Below are positions 47,296 to 58,051 of a stretch of DNA of 64,000 nucleotides, piece by piece. The notes beneath the pieces were generated by a model. The model was not told the origin of the DNA and searched no databases. It saw only the letters and a list, made by a program, of their open reading frames with translations. Every line of letters begins with the position of its first letter. Position 1 is the stretch's first letter. Position numbers and translations under genes: made by a program. The stretch covers positions 225,284 to 289,283 of the forward strand of contig JBKBIP010000001.1 of assembly GCA_046297495.1 (NCBI GenBank), in the 5' to 3' direction. This DNA is from JBKBIP01 sp046297495 (GTDB lineage Bacteria > Planctomycetota > Planctomycetia > Gemmatales > Gemmataceae).

Positions 47296-47967
47296 ATGTC
47301 CCGACCGCGTTCTTGGTATCCTCTGTTTGTCGATTTGACGGATCGCTTGTGCGTCGTGGTGGGGGGCGGGACGGTGGGGTTGCGCAAGGGGGCGGCGTTG
47401 CGGGCGGCGGGGGCGCGGGTGCGGCTCGTCTGTCTGGAAGCGCGGCCCGAAACGCCGGAGTGGCAGGAGGTGGACTGGCGGCGGGAGGCGTATCGGCCGG
47501 AACATCTCGATGGGGCCATGCTGGTGGTCGCCGCCGCCACGCCGGAGCTGAACCAGCGGATCGTCGCCGATGCCCAGCAGCGCGGCACGTGGGTCAACGC
47601 CGCCGATGCGCCGGCAGCGGGCACTGTCTATCTGCCGGCAGTAGTGCGGCGCGGTGGGTTCGTGCTGGCGGTGGGCACCGGCGGCGCCGCTCCCGCCCTG
47701 GCCCGGCAAGTACGCCAACGCCTAGAAGCGGACTATGACGAAGCCTTTGGCCGCTGGGTGGCGCTGCTGGCCGAGCTACGGCCCCTGGTCCAGCAGCGTG
47801 TCACCGACTCGCGCCGCCGCCGAGCGCTATGGGAGAAACTGTGCGCCTGGCACTGGCTGGATCGGCTGCGGCAGGCCGATGACAACCAAATCCGCGCTGA
47901 CATGGGAGCGGAAATCGAGACTGAGGCAAGCAATTCCGAAAGGTCCGAAAACCCCGACGCCAGTTGA
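47296..47967 (+). CDS. Precorrin-2 dehydrogenase / siroheme synthase N-terminal domain protein
   Basis: A 223-residue protein matching the N-terminal Rossmann domain of CysG/Met8, which oxidises precorrin-2 to sirohydrochlorin with NAD and may chelate iron. WYPLFVDLTDRLCVVVGGGT and GLRKGAALRAAGARVRLV give the nucleotide motif, GAMLVVAAATPELNQRIVAD and WVNAADAP follow, and FVLAVGTGGAAPALARQVRQ is the dimerisation block. The C-terminal methyltransferase domain of CysG is absent, as in standalone Met8-like forms. The ATG at 47296 gives the family N terminus; 32 upstream in-frame codons are rejected. It feeds siroheme (sulfite or nitrite reductase) or heme d1 pathways. Confidence 0.92.
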   Translation: MSRPRSWYPLFVDLTDRLCVVVGGGTVGLRKGAALRAAGARVRLVCLEARPETPEWQEVDWRREAYRPEHLDGAMLVVAAATPELNQRIVADAQQRGTWVNAADAPAAGTVYLPAVVRRGGFVLAVGTGGAAPALARQVRQRLEADYDEAFGRWVALLAELRPLVQQRVTDSRRRRALWEKLCAWHWLDRLRQADDNQIRADMGAEIETEASNSERSENPDAS

Positions 47968-47988
47968 ATGGACCGAGAGCCAATCGTT

Positions 47989-49383
47989 TTAATAGGCGTT
48001 GCGATGAAAGATGCCGTGAAACACCGTCATCCACAAAATGCGCAGATCGAGCCACGGGGTCCAATGGGTGATATAGTACAAATCGTACTGCACCCGTTTG
48101 CGGAGCGACGTGTTGCCGCGCCAGCCGTGGACTTGGGCCCAGCCGGTGATACCGGCCTTGACGCAGTGCCGCACCATGTAGTTCGGAATGGTCTTGCTGA
48201 AACGTTGAATAAAGACAGGACGTTCCGGGCGCGGGCCGACCAGGCTCATGTCCCCCAAGAGCACGTTGATCAACTGCGGCAACTCATCGAGACTGGTCTT
48301 GCGCAGAAACGCGCCGAACCGGGTGCGGCGCGGGTCGTTCTCAACAGTCCAGACGGCGCCGGTTTCTTTCTCGGCATCGACGCGCATGGAACGGAATTTG
48401 AGCATCTGAAAGGGCTTGCCGTTCAAGCCGCAACGTTCCTGGCGATAAAACAAGGGGCCGGGGCTAGTCACCTTGACCAAGATGCCCACCACCAACATCA
48501 CCGGAAACAGCAGCACCAGGGCGATGAGCGATAAGATGATGTCCATGACGCGTTTCACCACCACGTTGAGTCCGAAGTGCGGGCTTTCACGCAAGCCAAT
48601 GACCGGCAAGCCGTCGAGGTTGGTCGTCGTCAACGACAAGCCGGCCAGATTGGGCACGTCGGCCACCAGATGCACCTCGACCAAGGTGCGCGACAGCGTG
48701 TCGTACACCCGGCGGGCGTCGTGGTAACGGCTCAAGGGGAGCGAGATGAACACATGGGCGACCTGGTACTTTTCGATCAAGCGCGGCAGCTCATCGATGT
48801 TGCCTAGGATATTCAGATCGCCGGTCCAGCGATTGGGCTGATCCTCGATGAAACCCAGGTTGCGAATCCCCATCCAACTGGCATGACGCAAGGCCCACGC
48901 TGTCTTGCGCGCCACCCGCCCCGTGCCCACGATGACGCAGCTGGTCTGGTTGTAGCCTCGGCTGCGTAGCTCGCGGATCGCCTCCCAGCTCACCCGCCGG
49001 GCGGCCAAGATGCTTAACGCGTTGAGCAGCGAGAACACGAGCATAGTGGCCCGCGATTCGTAGGGATCGTGGGTGTAGAAGGTGGTCGCCATGATCAACA
49101 GCGACAGCAATGCCGTCCCCTTGAGCACAGCGAGGACTTCCTCCCGCAAGCGGCGCATGCGGTGGATGGTGTATTGTCCAGTCAAATGATACGAAACCGA
49201 CGCCAGAACCACGACCAACGGCAAGTTGCGCAGACACAACTCGAAGCTTGGCGTGTCTTTGGTGACGGGAATGAGGCTTGTTTGGAAGCGGATTAAGTAA
49301 GCTCCGAGCCAAGACCCGGTGGTCAGAATCAAGTCCCAGAACAAAAACCAGATGCACAAAATCTGACTGCGTCGTTTGATCAT
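47989..49383 (-). CDS. Undecaprenyl-phosphate sugar phosphotransferase (WcaJ/WbaP family)
   Basis: A 464-residue polyprenyl-phosphate hexose-1-phosphate transferase that starts exopolysaccharide or O-antigen repeat units on undecaprenyl phosphate. The N-terminal half has four to five membrane helices (FLFWDLILTTGSWLGAYLIR, LPLVVVLASVSYHLTG) and a CoA-binding-like domain (SCVIVGTGRVARKTAWALRH). After a further helix (MDIILSLIALVLLFPVMLVV) comes the catalytic domain: GPLFYRQERCGLNGKPFQML followed by KFRSMRVDAE, then RKTSLDELPQLINVLLGDMS and LVGPRPERP. The start at 49383 has AAGGA upstream; an earlier ATG at 49416 is possible. The preceding siroheme gene is convergent. Confidence 0.93.
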   Translation of the reverse strand: MIKRRSQILCIWFLFWDLILTTGSWLGAYLIRFQTSLIPVTKDTPSFELCLRNLPLVVVLASVSYHLTGQYTIHRMRRLREEVLAVLKGTALLSLLIMATTFYTHDPYESRATMLVFSLLNALSILAARRVSWEAIRELRSRGYNQTSCVIVGTGRVARKTAWALRHASWMGIRNLGFIEDQPNRWTGDLNILGNIDELPRLIEKYQVAHVFISLPLSRYHDARRVYDTLSRTLVEVHLVADVPNLAGLSLTTTNLDGLPVIGLRESPHFGLNVVVKRVMDIILSLIALVLLFPVMLVVGILVKVTSPGPLFYRQERCGLNGKPFQMLKFRSMRVDAEKETGAVWTVENDPRRTRFGAFLRKTSLDELPQLINVLLGDMSLVGPRPERPVFIQRFSKTIPNYMVRHCVKAGITGWAQVHGWRGNTSLRKRVQYDLYYITHWTPWLDLRILWMTVFHGIFHRNAY

Positions 49384-49620
49384 GACGTACCCCGTCCTTG
49401 GGGTTGGGGGCGACATTCATTTCCAGTTCGAGCGCAGGTTGTCGTGAATAGCTTGTATCACGTCTCCCGCTCGGATGTCAAGGCAAAGGGATCGGCCCCG
49501 GCTTCATTTCCCGCCTCGACCGAGCGCGCACGGCCGCGCCGCATGACGAATCCGCTTGGCTTCCGCCCGACCAGCGCATACAGTAAAACAAAAGAACGCC
49601 GCGTTCCACCACCCGCCACC

Positions 49621-49692
49621 TGGGCGGAAGCTCAATGGTCGAGCAGGAGTCTCATAAACTCTTGGAAGTGGGTTCGATTCCCACCCGCCCCA
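49621..49692 (+). tRNA. tRNA with CAT anticodon (elongator Met or Ile2)
   Basis: Acceptor TGGGCGG/CCGCCCC with a T-C mismatch at 1-72, D stem GCTC/GAGC, anticodon stem GGAGT/ACTCT with loop CTCATAA (CAT), T arm GTGGG-TTCGATT-CCCAC, discriminator A. The C11-G24 pair and the lack of a GGG/CCC anticodon stem argue against an initiator despite the 1-72 mismatch. Met versus lysidine-modified Ile2 cannot be decided from sequence alone. Confidence 0.88.
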
Positions 49693-49791
49693 TTAGACGT
49701 AAATGATTAGTTGATAATATTTTGTGCGTAACCACCAATGATCGGCGGCGCGGTTGAAAGCGTGAGATGTTACCCAGTAGGAAAAATTGCG

Positions 49792-49842
49792 CCGAGCACG
49801 CAGCGCGAATAAGTGTGGCACTTGTTCGCGCTGCGTGCTCGG
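49792..49842. repeat. Long near-perfect hairpin downstream of the CAT tRNA
   Basis: CCGAGCACGCAGCGCGAA (49792-49809) and TTCGCGCTGCGTGCTCGG (49825-49842) are exact reverse complements, and the spacer itself pairs as AAGTG/CACTT, giving about 23 bp of stem with a 3-base loop. A second small hairpin (GCCAGATT...AATCTGGC) lies near 49922-49941. No T tract is present on either strand. Confidence 0.8.
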
Positions 49843-49967
49843 AGGGATTATCTTTCGTGCCGACGAGTGAGTCGGGAGACGCCGCTGGCTGATGTTATTG
49901 CCTCGGCAATGAAGAATATGGGCCAGATTTTCAATCTGGCTCGGCGAAGCATTCGCGGCATTGTTTC

Positions 49968-50813
49968 TCATGCGCTGATTGGCTTCGCGGGAGTCATCAC
50001 CCCATTGACGGATGGTTCCGGCAGTTCGACGGCAGCTTCCAGCTCGTGATGGCATAGCTCAATCTGGCCCGCGCGTACCGTCAGATAGGCGCAAGGTCGC
50101 TCCGTCCAGCAGCCGCTGTTGTAGTAGGGAATGTCTTGATCGCCGTGCTCGACGGCTTGGTGAGTGTGGCCGCAACAGACCATCGTGCAGCCTTTGCGGC
50201 GGGCATATTCCCGTGAGCGTTCCTCGATCAGCTGAGCGCAGCGCAGGAAGGTCTTGCTGCCATGTTTGGCCAGCTTGGCGAAGTAATGGCTCTTGTCGAT
50301 CCGTAACAGCACGTAATAAATCATGTCGGCCAGCATAGTCAGGATGGGATGGGCGTCGATAAAACTATCGAAGATGTGGCCGTGCAAGATCAGGATGCGC
50401 TCCTGGCCGCTGGCCAACTCATATTCATCCTGCACCGTCACGCCAAGCAAGTGCGATACAATCTCCGCCGAGCCGTCGTGATTGCCGCACAGCCAGATAA
50501 TGTCGATTTGATCGGACAACTTGCGAATCAAGGATAGAACCTTCCAATGGTTCTTCTTCAGACGGCGGAAGTCGATGGAATCGAAGACGTCGCCGTTGAT
50601 GATGAGCTTGGCCGTGCGGATGTCTCCGTTTTCCATCTGTTCGAGAAAATGACACAACGCCTTGGCTTGGCAATTCTCACTGCCCAGATGGATGTCGGAA
50701 ATAATAATGGCGTCGAACACGCGGGGACTACTTTCTGCTGAAGGATCGAAGCATCCGTGCTCCACGGGCGGATGCGGGGCCAATCCCCGCATCCTGGCAT
50801 TTGGGGAAAGCAT
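49968..50813 (-). CDS. Metallophosphoesterase, LpxH-like (UDP-2,3-diacylglucosamine hydrolase type)
   Basis: A 281-residue calcineurin-like phosphoesterase. Metal-ligand motifs appear in order: ISDIHLGSE (DxH), INGDVFDSIDF (GD), CGNHDGSA (GNHD), LILHGHIFD (H) and CCGHTHQAVEHGD (GHxH). The spacing matches LpxH/YbbF-type enzymes that hydrolyse UDP-diacylglucosamine in lipid A synthesis, consistent with the Kdo transferase elsewhere in the window. Starts at 50813, 50792 or a GTG at 50720 are all possible. The frame is open 95 codons further upstream, across a strong hairpin, and that extension is rejected. Function as LpxH proper versus a general phosphoesterase is not settled. Confidence 0.85.
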   Translation of the reverse strand: MLSPNARMRGLAPHPPVEHGCFDPSAESSPRVFDAIIISDIHLGSENCQAKALCHFLEQMENGDIRTAKLIINGDVFDSIDFRRLKKNHWKVLSLIRKLSDQIDIIWLCGNHDGSAEIVSHLLGVTVQDEYELASGQERILILHGHIFDSFIDAHPILTMLADMIYYVLLRIDKSHYFAKLAKHGSKTFLRCAQLIEERSREYARRKGCTMVCCGHTHQAVEHGDQDIPYYNSGCWTERPCAYLTVRAGQIELCHHELEAAVELPEPSVNGVMTPAKPISA

Positions 50814-51283
50814 ACGCGGCGTCGATGTGATTTTCGTGAATCGCGGGTGAAATTTCGCGGGAGAGGGATCGGCGCCTGACGGCAGCGCGGCGGCTGGGGA
50901 AAGCGGGTCAAAGGCAGTCGGCACAGCGGAGCGAACACAAGCGCGCGGGGGGTAAGGGTCAAGCAAAGGAGATTGAATAAGAAAACAAGCTTCTGTTTCT
51001 CCTAACGCAAACAGAGGGCGGAGACGATCTCCGCCCCTTTCGGCCCGGCAGCCAGGTTTCTTTAATGAGACAGTGTTAGGATAAGAGAGATGGTTCAACC
51101 AATTGGTTCATGGGTTGACAAGAAAATTTTTTTCATGGTGAGATTCATCGTTTCGCGCATGCTGCCAGCAGTCCCGTGTGTAGCGAGGAAATCCTCGGCA
51201 GCCACTTCCCCGCCACTTCCGCCTCGCTTATCATCATCCTCTATATCTATCTCATTCGATCACCCTTACACGGAGACACGGCC
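50814..51283. other. Divergent intergenic region with a hairpin
   Basis: This 470-base gap separates the leftward phosphoesterase from the rightward oxidoreductase. GGGCGGAGA (51016-51024) and TCTCCGCCC (51028-51036) form a 9-bp stem with a CGA loop, followed by CTTT on the plus strand. A family C repeat lies at 51137-51157. No gene is supported here; a leftward frame that crosses the hairpin is discounted. Confidence 0.45.
51137..51157 (+). repeat. Copy of dispersed repeat family C
   Basis: An exact 21-base copy of the left arm of the palindrome at 37992-38044, here without its inverted partner. It lies about 130 bases upstream of the second Gfo/Idh/MocA gene. Confidence 0.75.
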
Positions 51284-52627
51284 ATGAGCCAAGTGACGCG
51301 GCGGGAGTTCACCAAGACGGCGGCGCTGGCCGGCTTGACCAGCGCTTTGTCCAGTCGGCGCGTGCTCGGGGCCAATGAGCGCATTCGCTTGGGGTTCATC
51401 GGTCTGGGCAATCGCGGCGACCAGGTGCTGACGGCCTTCTTACAGCACAAGGACTGCGAAGTGACGGCGATTTGTGACATCTACCAGCCCTATCTCGATT
51501 TCGCGGCGGCCAAGATCGGCGGCAACCCGCGCCAGTTCCACGACTACCGCAAACTGCTCGACTTGGCGGATATTGACGCCGTGGTCATCAACACTCCCGA
51601 TCACTGGCACGCCTTGCAAACCATCCATGCCTGCGCGGCTAATAAGGATGTCTATGTCGAAAAGCCTTTGTCGCTGTGCGTGGTTGAGGGGAGGAAGATG
51701 GTTGAAGCGGCCCGCCGGCATCAGCGCGTCGTGCAGGTGGGGATTCAACGGCTGTCGTCGGCCTTGGGCAAGGAGGTGGCCGAATTCATTCGCGGCGGCG
51801 GCATCGGCAAAGTAACCGTAGCCCGCGCCTTTCATGTGCAGAACGAATGGCCCCAAGGGATTGGCCGGCCTGCCGATGAACCGCCCCCCAAGGGACTGAA
51901 TTGGAACAGCTGGCTCGGCCCCGCCCCGGTAAAGCCGTACAACAAGAACCGCTCCTTCTATCGCTTTCGCTGGTTCTACGATTATTCCGGGGGCCAACTC
52001 ACCAACTTCGGCGTTCACTACATGGCCTCGATTCACTGGGCGTTGGGGGTCGAAGCGCCGCTGGCCGTCACCGCCATCGGCGGCAAGTTCGCCGACTATG
52101 ACAATCGTGAGGTTCCCGACACCCTGGAAGTCCTATGGTCCTATCCCGGTAATATCTTGGTGACATTTTCCCAATACAATGCTTCCGGAGCACCAGCGGC
52201 TGCTCGTTTGTGCGAGATTGAATTTCGTGGCACCAAGGGGACACTCTATCTCAACACCGGCGGCTATGAAGTCGTGCCCGAAGTGATCCTTCCCAATGAA
52301 TTCCCGGCCCGCTCGCCGCTGGACCGCGCCATCGAGCGCGGCTACCGGGTTGGCGGCAAGCCGATGATCGAAGGACGTAAAGTCACCAGCAAGATGCTCG
52401 ACGCCGACCACGCCCGCAATTTCCTCGATTGCGTCCGTAGCCGAGCGAAACCGAGTTGCGATATTGAATTCGGCCATCGTGCCACCACCGCGCCACTCAT
52501 CGCCAACATCGCCCACCGCACCCGCGCGTTGCTGGAATGGGATGCCAAGACCGAACGCTTCACCAACCACGACAAGGCCAACGAGATGTTGAGCTATGAG
52601 TATCGTTCACCGTATCAGCTGGGGTGA
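51284..52627 (+). CDS. Gfo/Idh/MocA-family oxidoreductase, Tat-exported
   Basis: A 447-residue exported oxidoreductase. The Tat signal is TRREFTKTAALAGLTSALSS at the N terminus. IRLGFIGLGNRGDQVLTAFL is the Rossmann motif and KDVYVEKPLSLCVVEGRKMV the family EKP block with the catalytic Lys. The C-terminal domain includes RFRWFYDYSGGQLTNFGVHY and a DALDADHARNFLDC-like substrate region. GGAG nine bases before the ATG at 51284 decides the start. Unlike the relative at 33526 it has no low-complexity insertion and keeps the canonical EKP. Substrates of planctomycete exported members are mostly unknown sugars. Confidence 0.92.
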   Translation: MSQVTRREFTKTAALAGLTSALSSRRVLGANERIRLGFIGLGNRGDQVLTAFLQHKDCEVTAICDIYQPYLDFAAAKIGGNPRQFHDYRKLLDLADIDAVVINTPDHWHALQTIHACAANKDVYVEKPLSLCVVEGRKMVEAARRHQRVVQVGIQRLSSALGKEVAEFIRGGGIGKVTVARAFHVQNEWPQGIGRPADEPPPKGLNWNSWLGPAPVKPYNKNRSFYRFRWFYDYSGGQLTNFGVHYMASIHWALGVEAPLAVTAIGGKFADYDNREVPDTLEVLWSYPGNILVTFSQYNASGAPAAARLCEIEFRGTKGTLYLNTGGYEVVPEVILPNEFPARSPLDRAIERGYRVGGKPMIEGRKVTSKMLDADHARNFLDCVRSRAKPSCDIEFGHRATTAPLIANIAHRTRALLEWDAKTERFTNHDKANEMLSYEYRSPYQLG

Positions 52628-52680
52628 TGGCTTGACAGTAATCCTTACAAGGACAGCGCGGCAACTGTGGGAGTCACATT

Positions 52681-53559
52681 ATGGGGACAAAATGGATAGC
52701 GGCTTGTTGCGTCATTGGCTTTTCCGTGTTCGGGTTGGCGGCAGCCGAGCCGCGGGTGCTGCGTGACATCGAATACGCGCGCGTGGGGGACGAGCGTTTG
52801 CTGCTGGATTTGTATCTGCCAGCCACGGCCGGCAAGCCGCCGCTGATCGTCTGGGTACATGGCGGAGCGTGGCGTGCCGGCTCGAAGAAAGACATGCCGC
52901 TCAGCGCGCTGTTAGATCATGGCTATGCCATTGCCAGCGTGGATTATCGCTTGTCCGCCACGGCGCCGTTCCCCGCCCAAGTGCATGACATCAAGGCGGC
53001 CATCCGCTACCTGCGTGCCCAGGCCGCCTCGCATGGCTACGATGCCACGCGCGTGGCCATCGCGGGAGCGTCCGCGGGGGGACACCTGGCGGCCCTGGTC
53101 GGCGTCAGCAACGGCCATGCCGAATTGGAAGGAGAGGTCGGCCCGCATCGAGATCAATCCTCGGATGTGCAAGCCATTGTCGATTATTTCGGCCCCACCA
53201 ACCTGACGACCATTCTCGCCCAATCGACGCCTCATGGTTTGAAGGTGCGCGTGCCGGCGTTGCAGCTCCTGTTGCGCGGGCAGCCAGACCAAGTTCCCGA
53301 CTTGGCTCGCCTGGCCAGCCCCGTTTACCACGTCGATAAGAGTGATCCCCCCTTGTTGATGATCCACGGCGACCAGGACCCGCAGGTTCCGATCAACCAA
53401 GCGCATGAGTTGCACGGCGCCTACAAACAACATCGCTTGCCGGCCACGCTGGAAGTCATTCACGGCGGCGCCCACGGCGGTAAACCGTTTTATGACGCAG
53501 AACGAACGCGCGTCGTTCGGGAATTTCTCGATCGTTACTTGCGTGGCCCGGCACGGTGA
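52681..53559 (+). CDS. Alpha/beta-hydrolase esterase (BD-FAE/acetyl esterase type), exported
   Basis: A 292-residue hydrolase with a signal peptide (KWIAACCVIGFSVFGLAAAE). IVWVHGGAWRAGSKKDM is the HGG oxyanion motif. VAIAGASAGGHLAALVGVSN carries the nucleophile (GASAG). MIHGDQDPQVPINQAHEL gives the acid Asp and VIHGGAHGGKPFYD the catalytic His. This pattern fits bifunctional acetylxylan/feruloyl esterases and acetyl esterases that trim side groups from polysaccharides. GGGAG before the ATG supports the start. It follows the Tat oxidoreductase by 54 bases on the same strand. Confidence 0.9.
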   Translation: MGTKWIAACCVIGFSVFGLAAAEPRVLRDIEYARVGDERLLLDLYLPATAGKPPLIVWVHGGAWRAGSKKDMPLSALLDHGYAIASVDYRLSATAPFPAQVHDIKAAIRYLRAQAASHGYDATRVAIAGASAGGHLAALVGVSNGHAELEGEVGPHRDQSSDVQAIVDYFGPTNLTTILAQSTPHGLKVRVPALQLLLRGQPDQVPDLARLASPVYHVDKSDPPLLMIHGDQDPQVPINQAHELHGAYKQHRLPATLEVIHGGAHGGKPFYDAERTRVVREFLDRYLRGPAR

Positions 53560-53740
53560 GTTTGGCGCGCGAACCGATGGCGTGGCGTTCCATTCCTCTC
53601 CCGGACAGGCACTATTGCACAAAGGCCTTGGCGGGAAGTATGATGACACCGCCAACTCAGATCATCCACCAGCGAATAATGGAGCCCGCACGCATGCCAA
53701 TGATCGGCATGGGGAAATCGGAGGAAAGGACGTGGGTTGC

Positions 53741-53767
53741 TGCTCGCCGGTGGCTCGCACGCTAAAC
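53741..53767 (+). repeat. Dispersed 27-base repeat, family B
   Basis: A near-identical copy of 23296-23322 in the gap just before the histidine kinase gene. Confidence 0.8.
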
Positions 53768-53785
53768 ACTCGTCACTAACAAACC

Positions 53786-55597
<1,812 letters not shown>

Positions 55598-55904
55598 ATG
55601 AACGAATCAGTTGGCACCTCCTGGCCAAAGCGCAAGCTGTCCCGCAACTTTGGCGGGTTGATGCCCGCCGCTTACCATTTTTCCCGCCAATATACATCCG
55701 AACAGACTCCGAGTTTCATCGGCGCGGGGACTAGATGGGCGTAAGTTCTTGGACCGTGTTCCTTTTTTGCCAATCGGATCGCCTTCCTCGATCCCTCTTC
55801 TCAAAAAAATAAAAGGCGCCTGTTGACGGCGCGGCGCGGCCTTGCGATGCTGAAGGAAAAGTAGAAGTGGATTGGAACCGAGTCCATCTTTCGTCGAGGT
55901 CCTG
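55598..55904. other. Intergenic region upstream of the thioredoxin-like gene
   Basis: A 307-base gap with no supported gene. TTGACGGCGCGGCG at about 55822 is a possible -35 region for the downstream gene, without a convincing -10. Confidence 0.35.
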
Positions 55905-56525
55905 ATGCGTTATCGTCAACCAGTGGTCATTCCGTGCGTGGTCGTTTCCGTGGCCATCGCGCTGCTAGGCGCGGCGACTGGCCACGCCCAAGACCGTGAT
56001 CCGGGCATCCAGCCGGGCAACGTGATTCCCAACTCGTTTCATTCCTTCAACATCAACGGCGAGCGCGCCGGCCGGCATCATTGTCTAGTATGTGCTAATG
56101 GCCTAAATCCGGTAGTGATGATCTTCGCCCGACAAATTCCCGAACCCGAACAGCCGCTCGCCCATTTGCTGACCAAGCTCGAAGAGGCAGCTCATCAATA
56201 TCGTGACGAGGAATTGGGCGTGTTCATTGTCTTTCTCCTTGACACCGAAAAAGGCAAGGAGCGGGAGGATCTCATCGCCAAGCTGGCGGATTGGGCCAAG
56301 GGGTTGAAACTGGAGAAGGTCATCGTCAGCTTTTTCCCTGCCGCCGGCCCCAAGGACTTCGCCCTCCCCCAAGAAGCGGAAGTACTGATCTTGCCGTATC
56401 ACAAATTCGTCATCGCCGCCAATTTCACGTTCACCAAAGATCAGGCCATGTCCTCGGAAGATGTGGACGCCGTGTTGTCCACCATCCCCAAGATTTTGCC
56501 GCCGCGCAAGCAAGTGGTGAAATAG
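55905..56525 (+). CDS. Exported thioredoxin-fold-like hypothetical protein
   Basis: A 206-residue protein with a signal peptide (VVIPCVVVSVAIALLGAATG then HAQD). The mature N terminus has HHCLVCANGLNPVVMIFARQ, where CLVC is a CxxC resembling a redox or metal-binding pair before a thioredoxin-like strand. GVFIVFLLDTEKGKEREDLI and KVIVSFFPAAGPKDFALP continue a peroxiredoxin/thioredoxin-like alternation of strands and helices. GAGG before the ATG at 55905 supports the start. Planctomycete relatives are unannotated; a periplasmic thiol or copper-chaperone role is a guess. Confidence 0.8.
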   Translation: MRYRQPVVIPCVVVSVAIALLGAATGHAQDRDPGIQPGNVIPNSFHSFNINGERAGRHHCLVCANGLNPVVMIFARQIPEPEQPLAHLLTKLEEAAHQYRDEELGVFIVFLLDTEKGKEREDLIAKLADWAKGLKLEKVIVSFFPAAGPKDFALPQEAEVLILPYHKFVIAANFTFTKDQAMSSEDVDAVLSTIPKILPPRKQVVK

Positions 56526-56689
56526 CGCGAGAAAGGGAAATGTCAGAGTGAAATGCCTGGCCGTGTCCCGCCCCGCGCGGGGACGACGGCAGGTAGCACC
56601 ATGCCAGTTCCCGGCTGGGGTAATAGGCTGTTGGAAAAGCCCTTCTCTCCCCCTATGAGATGGCGAGGGGGGGCGGATACCCTCTTTCC

Positions 56690-58051
56690 TCAGCGAACCC
56701 CCAAGCGTTGGCGGATCAGCCAATCGAGTTCCTGGAGTTGGCGTTGGTCGGCCCCTTCGCAGCGCCAGAGAATGCGGCCGGATTCGTCGAGCAGAACCAA
56801 GGTGGGAAAGGCTTGCACCTCGAACTGTTTCTTGACCGGGCAGGGGTTTTCCCGATCCCCAATCAGCAAGCGATAGTTGATGTTCATGCGGTCGCGTACA
56901 CGAGTCACTTTGGTGATCTTCTGCTGGGGCGTGCCGTTTTCGTAGGCGATGCCGATGACTTCCAAACCAGCGGCGCCGTAGCGCTGTTGCAGGATTTTCA
57001 AGTGTGGCACCGCGTTCAAGCAGGGGATGCACCACGTTCCCCAGAAATCAATCAGCACCAGTCGGCCGCGCCGATGGCGGAACTCCCACGGTTGGCCGTT
57101 GACATCGTAGAGGGCGAAATTGTGCAGCTGTCGGCCGACGAGCTGACACGACGGCACCGCGACCGGCGCCGGCGCGGCGTGGGGATTGACGTCGGCCACG
57201 GGGCCAGGAGTCGGAATCCAGGATGGCGCGGGCGTGGGGGTCATGTTGATCGGGTCAGAGGACGCGGGCGCGGGACGTGGACCGTTGGGGTTCGGCTGCG
57301 CGATCACTTTGGTCAGGTCCACGGGCGGCCCTTCTGGTTCAATGCTAATCGGCGGCCGCAGCTGCGCGCCGCTGCCGTTTGCCGGATCGGAACGGGAGGG
57401 CGGCGGGGCGTGACCAGGAATCGGCGACCAACCGGGCGTTCCCGGTCCCGGACCCGTCGCGGCGCCGGTGGGTGGGTTGGCGGGCGCATCGCTGGGCCAA
57501 GCCGGCGGCGGAGGCGTCGCTTCCGGCAGCGGCGCTGCGCCAGGGAAGTTCGGCGTCGGGGGCAACGGCGGCGTGTGCGGCGTCACAAAATCCTCGCTCA
57601 TGTGAATGAGCACGCGCGGGTTTGGCGGCGTGGCGTAGGTGGTGCCCGCCAGTCGCCGATCCCCGTCGTGGGCCCGAGCGCGTAGCTCGTAGGAGCGCCC
57701 CGGTTGCAGTCCTTGGATGACGAAATACCCTTGGCTGTCCGCTGCCACCTCGATGGGAGCGCCAACGCTCGCGCCTTGGCCCACTTCGACGACCTGGATA
57801 AACGTCGGCGGCGGACGCTTGCCAAAACTATCCACCGCTTGCCCTGCCAATAAGCTGTTGGCCGCCTCCGAGGCGGGTTGCGTGCCACCCACCGGTGGGG
57901 TACGAATGCCCAGGCTCTCGTTGCGGGGCGGCAGACTGGGAGGGGCCGCCGGACGTGCGGGATTGCGGGCGGCGGGACGCCGCCCCAGCGCATTACAGCC
58001 CATCAGCAGTAGGCAGATCATCACCAAACTGATGTAGGGCACGACGCGCAC
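56690..58051 (-). CDS. TlpA-like thioredoxin lipoprotein with carboxypeptidase-regulatory domain
   Basis: A 453-residue lipoprotein. The GTG at 58051 has GAGG eight bases upstream and yields a lipoprotein signal with LLLMGC (lipobox Cys about 19). Residues about 70-140 (YFVIQGLQPGRSYELRARAH) look like a carboxypeptidase regulatory-like domain. A long Pro-rich linker (about 145-295) follows, then a TlpA/ResA thioredoxin domain with FWGTWCIPCLNAVPHLKILQ, where WCIPC is the active-site CxxC, and FEVQAFPTLVLLDESGRILW. ResA-type proteins keep thiols reduced for cytochrome c maturation, which would suit the heme proteins in this window. An ATG six codons upstream is an alternative start. Confidence 0.9.
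   Translation of the reverse strand: MRVVPYISLVMICLLLMGCNALGRRPAARNPARPAAPPSLPPRNESLGIRTPPVGGTQPASEAANSLLAGQAVDSFGKRPPPTFIQVVEVGQGASVGAPIEVAADSQGYFVIQGLQPGRSYELRARAHDGDRRLAGTTYATPPNPRVLIHMSEDFVTPHTPPLPPTPNFPGAAPLPEATPPPPAWPSDAPANPPTGAATGPGPGTPGWSPIPGHAPPPSRSDPANGSGAQLRPPISIEPEGPPVDLTKVIAQPNPNGPRPAPASSDPINMTPTPAPSWIPTPGPVADVNPHAAPAPVAVPSCQLVGRQLHNFALYDVNGQPWEFRHRRGRLVLIDFWGTWCIPCLNAVPHLKILQQRYGAAGLEVIGIAYENGTPQQKITKVTRVRDRMNINYRLLIGDRENPCPVKKQFEVQAFPTLVLLDESGRILWRCEGADQRQLQELDWLIRQRLGVR

Noticed and set aside
49621..49692. Initiator tRNA-fMet, because the 1-72 pair is mismatched.
   Set aside because: It has C11-G24 rather than A11-U24 and lacks the three G-C pairs in the anticodon stem that mark initiators.
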